DNA of 64,000 bases from Mesoplasma lactucae ATCC 49193 (GTDB lineage Bacteria; Bacillota_I; Bacilli_A; Mycoplasmatales; Mycoplasmataceae): assembly GCF_002441935.1 (NCBI RefSeq), contig NZ_CP023668.1, forward strand, positions 186,001-250,000, in the 5' to 3' direction. Shown in pieces: positions 55,539-64,000 of the stretch; position 1 is the first letter of the stretch, and every line of letters starts with the position of its first letter. The notes under the pieces are model-generated. The model had not been told where the DNA came from. It was given only the letters and a program-made list of their open reading frames with translations, and ran no database searches. A program made the position numbers and the translations under genes.

Positions 55539-58457
55539 TTATTTCATTAATTTGACTAGTTGTCATCCAACTCCGTCATAGTTTCCACCAGTTCCACCTT
55601 GATTTGGTGCAAGTGCTGAATTTCTAACTCATTCAACATCATAAACCACAGCTTCACCATTATCTGGATTTAAGAATTTTAATTTATAAGTTAATTTTTG
55701 TTTTGTATCTCAACTTGAACGTTTATCTAGGTTTTCACTTTTTACATCCATAATTTGGAAGTTTTTGCGATCTAAGTATTTTCCATAAACGTCATTTGTA
55801 AATGAAGAAACTGATTTAGCAGTCATTTTACCGATTTCAGTGAATAAATCGAACATTTTAATTGGCGCTTTAGTCATTGCAACTACAGTTCCATCAACAA
55901 TTTTGTTTCTACTAAAATATGGGTTAATGGTTGTATTAGTGTTTTCATAGTGATGACCATACATTCTTGAAAGAGAATAGAAGAAAGTTCCTTTATAGAA
56001 ATCTTCATTTGGAGTTAATCCAACTAATCTATCAATAATGTTGTTATCTAGATAAATTTTTCCAGCTTGATCTTTTGTAAAAATATTAATCGCTTTACCT
56101 TCACGATAAATAACTCCACTTCCACCTGCTGCTCCATAAGCATTGAAAATATCTAAGTCTTCTTGTGGAAGTGTTTTTATTTCTTTACCACCATCGATAA
56201 TTGAATAAATGATTAATTCAATCGGACTGACATTAACTTCTTCGCCTTTAATCATTTTTTTAACAGCATTATATGGTTTGCCATCAGCAGTAGTTGCTTC
56301 TGGTAATAATGAATTAACGATTTTCTTAACATCTTGAGAGTTTAAGAAATAAAGATTATTTTCTTTAGCTGTTTTATAACGACTTGTATTATAGAATTCT
56401 TCTCCAGCAAGGATGTTAATTAAATCAGCAATCGAATTATTTCTAAGTTCATATAATGAATCATATAAAGATTCACTTAAATTAACTCCGAACATATCAA
56501 AGATTGTATAAATATCAGTTGTTAAAATAGTTTTAATATTTCCGATTGCTTTAATTTTCTTTAATAAATTATTATCTAAATTAAGTACAGGTTGTAAAGC
56601 TTTCATGATGTCATATACAAAAGTTCCTTTGTATAATCCAGTTCATGGTTTTTGTAATGATCCTTTTCCAGGTCCTTGTAAATAACGTGAAACTTGGTTA
56701 ATCTTTCCACTAATATCAGAAATTTTTTGAATTGCATTTTTAATTTTATCGACATCAAGTGGAATTTTCTTACCATCTGGAAGAAGGTCATCAATTTTTT
56801 TAATTATTTGTTCAAGTGCATCAACAACCTTATCTATTTGACTAGTAAGTTTATTAAGTTCTCCTGACAGTAAAGTAGCAACATCAATTATTGCTCCGTA
56901 TTTATTTGTTCAACTTCCATTGGTTAAAACACAATCGATAGTAACATTTATAAAGTTTGAAACTAATCCTGGAATTGGTTGAAGTAAACCACTAATAGAA
57001 TCAGCAACAGTGTTAGGAATTAAACTAGCAATCTTATTACCAACTGCATAACTTATTCCGTTTTCAACGATTGTTTCAGTAATTGGTGAACTACCATAAT
57101 CGGCAATAGGGTTATTGCCTTTTCTTCCATCAATTGTAGGTCTACCAAATAAGATAGTAAATAATTTTAAAGTTTGATATCCTTCTCTATCTTCTGGATC
57201 TGGAGAGAAAAACATTTGTAAAGTACTTACTAAATTTTGAAAATTAATAATCGCATATTTAGTTTGATTACCATTTTCTTGATATCAAGCATATTCATTA
57301 GATTTATATTTAGAATCTAAAATATCTCTAATGATTTCACCATTTGTTTTTTTACGATTAAATAAATGATCGATCGAAACTGGTTGTCCTCATTCTTCTG
57401 TATAAGATTTATATTTATCAAACATTGAAATATATTGATAAATAGCATTGGTACAATTTAAAATTCCAGCAACTGCTAAAATTGTTTCACTAATTTTTGT
57501 ATCTGCATTAGCTTCGGTTAATAAACCATCAGGGATATTCCCACCTAATAAGGAAACAAAGAAAAGTTTACTTGCAGATCATTCCTCATTTTCTTTCTTT
57601 TTTAATTCATCTTGATTAATTTTTTGATTTTTAACTAAAAATAGTAAGCTTGAGAATAAAGACTGCATCCCATTTGATAATACATCACGCATTGAAATGT
57701 CATTGGCAATATTTTCTTGAGTAATGGCTGTTAAAACTTCATTAATCGCACCTGCATTATTTGAATCATTAATAATTGATTCAGCTTTGTTGATAGCGTT
57801 TTTAACAGGGTTGTTATCAGTATGGAACATACCACCTAAAGCATTAGAAACAACACCACTCTTAATAATCCCAGTTAATAAACCAGCGGTTTGTGGTGTA
57901 AAGTCATTTCCAAAAACAATTTTTAAAGTAGATGAAATTAAATTTAAAGTTTTCGAAATTGAATTATCTGGTTGAGCTGTTTCAACATCTGGTGCTTTAT
58001 CATTAGTTTGCTTTTCAATAAAGTCTGCAATATTACTTCCAGCACTAACTCCATCAAGTTTTAAATCTCCATATTTAACACTTGATTCAAAAGTATAGTT
58101 GAATCCATCACGCCCAGTTCCAAAAGCCATTTTGTAAAGCTCTGCAACTTCACTATCATTTGAAATAGAAATGTTCTTATTTTCGTTTATTAAGTTTGGG
58201 AAAACATCTTTAATTAATGCACTTTTGTAATAACCTGATGAAAAGTCATTGTTAATAGCAACACTTTTTCCTCTGATGTCAAAGTTTTGATCATATAAAA
58301 CAGCTGATTTTAAAGCTTCAGCACTGATTTCAGCATAGCGTTTTGTTTCTTCTTCACTGGCGTGTTTCATATCACTGTGATATGAACATGAAATAACGCT
58401 AGTAGCTGATGAGGCAGTGATTAAAATCGCACTTAAAGACATCAATAGTTTTTTCAT
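55539..58457 (-). CDS. Large lipoprotein, 972 residues
   Basis: Reads from ATG at 58457 down to TAA at 55541-55539, passing several TGA Trp codons; I checked the gaps between apparent fragments and found no TAA or TAG in frame. The leader MKKLLMSLSAILITA ends in lipobox VISC, Cys24, followed by SYHSDMK. SD AAAGGGA. The body is soluble, helix-rich, with Asn/Ser-rich parts; the last domain ends GGNYDGVGWQLVKLMK. No motif recognised. It is divergent from a giant FtsX-type permease; such large lipoproteins next to a permease in mollicutes may work together, which is only inferred from position. Confidence 0.88.
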
Positions 58458-58488
58458 TAAATGTATTTCCCTTTCATTAACTTATTTT

Positions 58489-58520
58489 TAAACGTAAAAA
58501 ATAATTGAACTATACGTTTA
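58489..58520. promoter_or_regulatory. Inverted repeat, candidate operator in the divergent promoter region
   Basis: TAAACGTA (58489-58496) and TACGTTTA (58513-58520): perfect 8-bp arms separated by 16 bases, 32-63 bases upstream of the lipoprotein start and overlapping a possible -10 (TATAGT on the minus strand). Spacing is compatible with binding of a dimeric repressor on adjacent helix faces. The rest of the 247-base intergenic region holds only AT-rich sequence and weak promoter-like boxes for the permease (TATATT near 58673). Confidence 0.45.
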
Positions 58521-58704
58521 TTCTATCATAATCAACTTTTAAAAAAATAAAAAAACAAACTCATATGTTGTTATTTTCTACAAAAGTATACTTACTAAAA
58601 TAAACATAAATAAGTGTTAAAAAATCTCTTTGTTTGTGGATAAATAAGAAAAAAACATTTAAGATATAAGAGTATATTCAAAAAGGGTAATAGCGGGGGA
58701 TAAA

Positions 58705-61700
58705 ATGCACAAATTTTCAAACTTCTTTTTAATGCTTAAACAAGGTATTAAAGGTGTATTCAAATTTCGTATTCAATTTATCATCATTTTAGTCCTAACT
58801 TTTATCGCTACTTTTATTTTGTCAGTCTCATTTTCAACCCAAAGAAGAATGAGCAATTCTTATAATAATATTGTTAAAAAAGTTGATCGTTTCTCATATC
58901 AAGGAAACATCCAAATGGATTCATCAGTTAACGATTCTAGTGATGTTTTTATCATTAGTAATATTTTAAATAATGCCGATTCAGTTTCTATTCAACAATG
59001 GGTGAAAGATGACAAAGGCAATGAAAAAATCTTAAATAATAAAGATTCTTATAACTATGTTTTTTCTAATTTCAATGATGTTGAAGGCATCGAAAACTAT
59101 TCTCAAGAACACCAAAACTTCTTTACAAGAATGATTGAAGAACAAGGGTTTAAAGACTTATTTGCAAAAAATACCCGCTATAACGATTGAGCTTGAAATG
59201 ATGATGCTTCTCAAGATGGAAAAGTTAAATTCTGAAATGAAGTTTATCAATACAGTTTGATTTCATTTTTTAATGCTTTAGATGATTTAAATAAAAATGG
59301 TCACAAAGATTCTTATAACGACCCATTAAAATACACAACAATCGGAAAATACACACTTGCAAAACCAGGTTGATATGAAAAACAAGTTAATAGAAAAGAC
59401 AATAAACCTGATGGAAGAATCGAATCATTAATTGATTCTTATGACTATACGCCAGAACAACGTGCAAAAAATGGTTTATCTTATATTTCTCCAGATGATT
59501 TAGCAATCACTAATACTGTTGTTGTTTCAATGATGAAAATTTCTGGATGAATGAAAAATGCAACAGAAGATTATTTAACAAATGCAACAGGTGTTGCTAA
59601 AGCTACTAATGCCACATTAGCAGATATTTATGCTTTTTTATTTGGTAAAAAAGTTTCAGATGATAATACCTTATATAACTTAGCAAATGATAAAGACTTT
59701 TCTTGAATTGTTGGTCAAACTGATGAAACAACAAGTCAAATCATTAGACCTTATTCAATTGATGTTACTAACCAAGGTGATAAAAAATATTCTGATGGTT
59801 CTTATTTAGAATATGGTAAAAAACAAAACCCAAATGATGATAAAGATCTCGCAAATCAACAAATGGTTGCAGCAGTTGCAAATCATGGTTTTCGTGGAGT
59901 TTTAAACCCAACAATTCACACAGGAACTACTAACGATTATTCATTTGATTCACTTTCAACATTAGATTATTTTAAAGGTTTCTCATTAGTTTGAGATGAT
60001 GAAACATTATTTAATGAAATGTCTAACTATAACAACTTCCATGGTTGATATGGGTTTGGAGATCCATTTAGCCAAATTAGAAACGGAAGAGTTTCTGGAG
60101 TTCAACCAAAAGAAGTAATTTACTATTCATACCAAAAAATGCTAGCTATAGCTTCAGGTTTTGATTTTGGAATCAGACGTGAAATTACTTATTTTGATAC
60201 TTCTCACCAAGTTAAATACCGTGGGATTGTTTTAAATGAAGATGAAAATTACAACACAACAATTTTAGATGGTAGAGCACCATCAGCTGTTGGAGAAATC
60301 GCTATTTCTGAACAATATGCTCGTAAGCAAAAAATTAAACCAGGTGATGTTATTAAAGCTGGTGATGGTGTATTTACTATTTCTGGATTAGTAACCGATG
60401 CTTTCTCATATGTTCCTTCACAAGATTTAATGAACCCAATTCCAAACCCAAAAGTTTCAACTTTTGCCTATGGAAGTGAAAAAACATTAAAAGCTATGCG
60501 TGATGGAACTATGACTAGTGCTGGTTCTGCTGATGGAATTACAGAACTTTATTCATACTTCTTATGAAATAACGGCAGTGATGATACTAAAGACAACAGA
60601 AAAGAAGTCTTTTTAGCATTAACCGCTGATCATACTTCAGGATTAAAACAAAACTTTAACTTAGTTAAAAGCTTTACTAATAATAATGATCTTGGGGGAA
60701 ATAGTTCAAGTTCAAACATTGGTTTAACAAACTTTGATAAATCAAACTTCAGATATTCTTGAACTTTAGAACCACAAGTCTTTAGAGTTTATTCAGCAGT
60801 TACATATACAGCAGCTGGAATTATTGCTTTAATTGCAATTATCGCCTTAGTTGTTTGTGTACGTAAAACAATTGATTTAAACTCAAAACAAATTGGTATC
60901 TTAAAGGCTTTAGGAGAAGGACCGGGACAAATTTCTTGTTCATATCTTTCTTATTCAATTATCATTACCTTCATTATTATTCCGCTAGCTTGAATTGCTG
61001 GAATGGTCTTACAAATTCCGTTTGTAAATATGTTCTTAACTTACTTTAGTGCGCAACCTTATGAAATCTTATGAGATTGAACTTCATTAGTAATTGCTTT
61101 ATTTGGAATCGGAGTTCTTTCTGGAATAGTTGCGTTCGGGACTGCTTATCATTTAACTGCTCAACCAGTAATTAAAATTTTAGGAGTCTCAGTTAAATGA
61201 AGTGATTCAAAAATTCTTGATTGAATTAAAAATACCTTCTTTAAAAAAGCTTCATTCAGTACTCGTTTCTCATTAACATTAACAAGTTCAGGATCAAGAC
61301 AAATTAACTTAATGGTTGTTGTGATTTTAATTACGTCCTTATTAATGACGTTTGGTTTAGCAATTCCATCAGTTGCAATTACTGCTAACAATTCTTACTA
61401 TAAATCTGTTAAGTATCAAAACAGTTATACTCAGTTCCCATTAACTTCGAATTCTCCGCACTCTAAGAACGTTATTTCTTATTGAGATGGTCAAGAATAC
61501 CTAGAAGACAATTATGTGCCACCAGAAGTCGCTAAATTGAAATTAGACTCTTCTGATAATTACTATGGATACTATAAAGATGCTGAAGATTACACTTCAA
61601 CAATTACTAGTTCATCAGTACTAGCACCATATATTAATGGAGCAAATGGAGTTGAAAATACTTATCCTTACATTCTTAAAAATAACGCTAACTTACTTTC

Positions 61701-64000
61701 TGTGATTGCTGGAATGTTTGGAAACAACTTCTATGTTGATACAGGACAATCATTCTCATTAGGAATGATTGATAAGTTCTTCGGAGTTTTATTCCAATCA
61801 TATGATGATTTAAGAAGCCAAGCGAATTTTGATAAAACTAAAGGACTTGATGAAAAACCTAACTTTAGTGATAATGACAAAATGCTTCAATCACAAGTTT
61901 TATCAACTTGATTAACTTCATCAATCCCACAAGTTATTGCTGCAATTGTTAATACTAACTCAAGCAATCAAGGTGGGGATGCTGATAAAAACGGAGGAAA
62001 CACTACTTGAAAAGATGACGTTATGAACGTTATTTATAAAGTAATTCCTTCATATGTTAAAGGTTATGTACAAAAATCAGAATCACGTAAAGATCAGTAT
62101 GCAATTTCATATCAAAATGATATTTATACTCCAGGAAAAGAAACATTAACTACCTTGGTTGACGGTAATTCTACTGGAATTAATAAAAACCTAACTTTAA
62201 CTGGTTTAGATGAATATCAAAACTCAATCGTTATTTCTGATGATGTTAAAAATAAAGCTTACTTACCTGAAAATGTTAAAGAACAAATTTATAAAGTCTT
62301 AGATAATGACCCACAAGCAATGACAAAAGACATTGTTTATAATGGTGAAATGTTATTTAACCACTCAACTAAAACTTTAACTTTACCAGTTGTTCCAAAC
62401 CAACAAGCAAAGTCTGCTTATGAGTTTAAAAAACATGATAATCAATTAACTAATTGAACAAACAATGTGCAAAGAATTGAATATCAATCAAAAAACGGAA
62501 CCATTCCTTTACCAAAAGAAGCTTGAATTTATGATGATACAGATTATGTCAATTACGCAAGTAAACAAGATAATAAATATTATGTAAATAAAGATTCTAA
62601 AGTTTATGAAAAGGCTGAAAAAGGTTCACAAGAACATTACTTCTTAGACCCTTATACATTATCAAATAATAAATATACGCAAAACGTACAATATGATTTA
62701 GATGCAAACAAGAACTTAAGAAAAAATGCTTATCTATTTAGTGATTGAAAAGAAGATGAAAAAGGACAAATTACTGGAGCTTATGTTCGTCCTTACTACA
62801 CTTTCACAAACCTAAAAATGATGATTCCAAGAAGTCAAATTGGAGATTTAGATTCATTCTTATATCCTGATGGAGTTAAATCAATTGATGGTAATAAAAC
62901 CAATACTTGATATGATGAAAACTATGATGCTGCCTTAGTGCCAGAATCTACTAAAGCGGCTTATAAGAAAATTGGTTTAAGTGATGCTGATATCAACGGT
63001 CCTTGATTAGCAATTAACCCATATGATATTTCTTTCTATGATCGTGAAATCTATAAAAAAGCTGCAACTGCAAGTGGGGGAGAACTTTCAAACCTACTAA
63101 GTGGTCCTGCTTATTGATACAGATATGTTACAAAAGGTGCTAAACCTCCATTAGTAATGACTAGAAATCAACAAAATTATTACAACAATAACGTAACTAT
63201 TAACTTGAAATCTGTTGGAACAATCGATGCTTACAACGATAAATTAGTTGTTATTGATTCTGATTTAGCTAACCGCATGTTAGATTATTCAAATAATCGT
63301 GATTATCACTATGATTATCAAATCTTTGATAGAAAAACACCTGGAAGCTTTGTTCCTGCTGGAACACCTGCACGTGATGGAACTATTTCTAGATTTGATA
63401 GATATCGAATTCTTGATGTAAATGACATTATGAATGTTGATGGATTTGAAAATAATTTATGACAACCAAAATCATTTAAATTAGAAAATCCTCAATTATA
63501 TGCCCCTCATGCTTGATATAATGCGAAATTATCTAACTACGAAGAAGCTGTAAACTTCACTTCTCAAGTGTCATTTACAAGAACTGATCGTTGAGGACAA
63601 TTCTCAATTAACTTAGGTGGTTCAACTAGTGGTGATTCATCAATTATTAATGGTTCACAATTATTAAGTGAATCTAAAGCTTTAATTCGTCAAGTTTCAA
63701 TGCTTGCTATTGCAATTGGAATGATGTTAATCATTGCTTTAATTATTACTGCTTCATTATTGATTATGTTAACTGGAGATATTTATATTTCTCAATACAA
63801 ACGTTTTATGGTCTTATTAAGAGCCTTAGGTTACTCAAATAAACAAATTATTGGTTATACTTTTGGAACCGTAACAATCTTAAGTATTCTTGCTTGATTG
63901 GGTGGAACAATTGTTGCTTGAGTCTTAATCTTTGTTGGAGTAAGAATGATTGGAAATGCTGGATTTGCTTTACCAGTTGGAATTACTTGATGACCAATTG
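58705..64000 (+). CDS. Giant FtsX-type ABC transporter permease, 3' end outside window
   Basis: At least 1765 residues, still open at the window end. Start ATG 58705 behind GCGGGGGAT. An N-terminal membrane helix (about 20-42) leads to a ~640-residue extracellular domain. Three or four helices at about 690-820 form the first FtsX unit (KQIGILKALGEGPGQI is the typical FtsX loop). Another helix lies near 870. A second extracellular domain of about 770 residues follows, then the second FtsX unit from about 1665 with RALGYSNKQIIGYTFG. The plan is that of MacB/LolE-like permeases enlarged by huge ectodomains. A partner ATPase is expected outside the window. Many Trp are TGA, with a rare TGG near 59000. 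Confidence 0.9.

Noticed and set aside
55710-57578. Minus-strand fragments as separate genes
   Set aside because: They share one frame, separated only by TGA codons; no TAA or TAG lies between, so they are one 972-residue lipoprotein.
60924-60954. GGGAC followed by TCTTATTC inside the giant permease gene
   Set aside because: The spacer is 20 bases and the site is deep within a coding region, unlike the six intergenic copies with 15-16 bases; taken as chance.

Overview
The window is from an AT-rich mollicute that reads UGA as tryptophan. In-frame TGA codons interrupt nearly every essential gene at positions where Trp fits (recA, obg, nadE, mnmA, lon). Gene content, and the family of lipoproteins that all place the lipidated cysteine at residue 24 after a near-identical leader, point to the Spiroplasma/Entomoplasma/Mesoplasma group. 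That placement is inference: there is no 16S gene here.

Layout. 1-11.8 kb is a surface-protein island: two large proteins built from ~98-residue Ig-like (BIG-type) repeats and five small lipoproteins, with a structured leader or small RNA before the second giant. 11.9-23.2 kb is a dense housekeeping run: rnpB, cinA, recA, rny, a PH-like protein, ffh, rlmH, rpsP-rimM-trmD-rplS, rbgA-rnhB, a 480-base noncoding stretch, then a small ssb-like gene and a diverged dprA. 23.2-35.8 kb holds two tandem ABC exporters, several mollicute-type orphan genes, tRNA-Arg(UCU), an amino-acid permease, obg and nadE. 35.9-42.9 kb is the heat-shock block: clpB, then hrcA-grpE-dnaK-dnaJ with a CIRCE operator. 42.9-55.5 kb carries a purine-riboswitch-controlled NCS2 permease, mnmA, a membrane-anchored protein, a two-nuclease fusion, fmt, efp, tig, CIRCE-lon and rarA. 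55.5-64 kb contains a 972-residue lipoprotein on the minus strand and, divergently, a giant FtsX-type permease that runs off the end.

Main discovery candidate. A two-box element, GGGA(C/T)-N15/16-TCTTAT(A/T)C, occurs six times, always at the end of a gene or between genes. It lies about 20-30 bases before the start codons of recA, of the ssb-like/dprA pair and of an orphan gene at 35.1 kb; none of these three has a TATAAT box nearby. Another copy directly precedes a compact three-way-junction RNA (21895-22013). Fixed box spacing, position just upstream of ribosome-binding sites and a target set of recA, ssb and dprA suggest promoters of an alternative sigma factor controlling a recombination/competence-like regulon that includes a noncoding RNA and an unknown protein. 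The motif and RNA folding are read directly; the regulon is inference.

Other points: promoters embedded in terminators of the preceding gene, an EF-P whose modified loop carries Arg at the tip, a graded CIRCE series (hrcA, lon, degenerate at clpB), a U74-type purine riboswitch, and near-identical 3' ends of the two ABC exporter genes.
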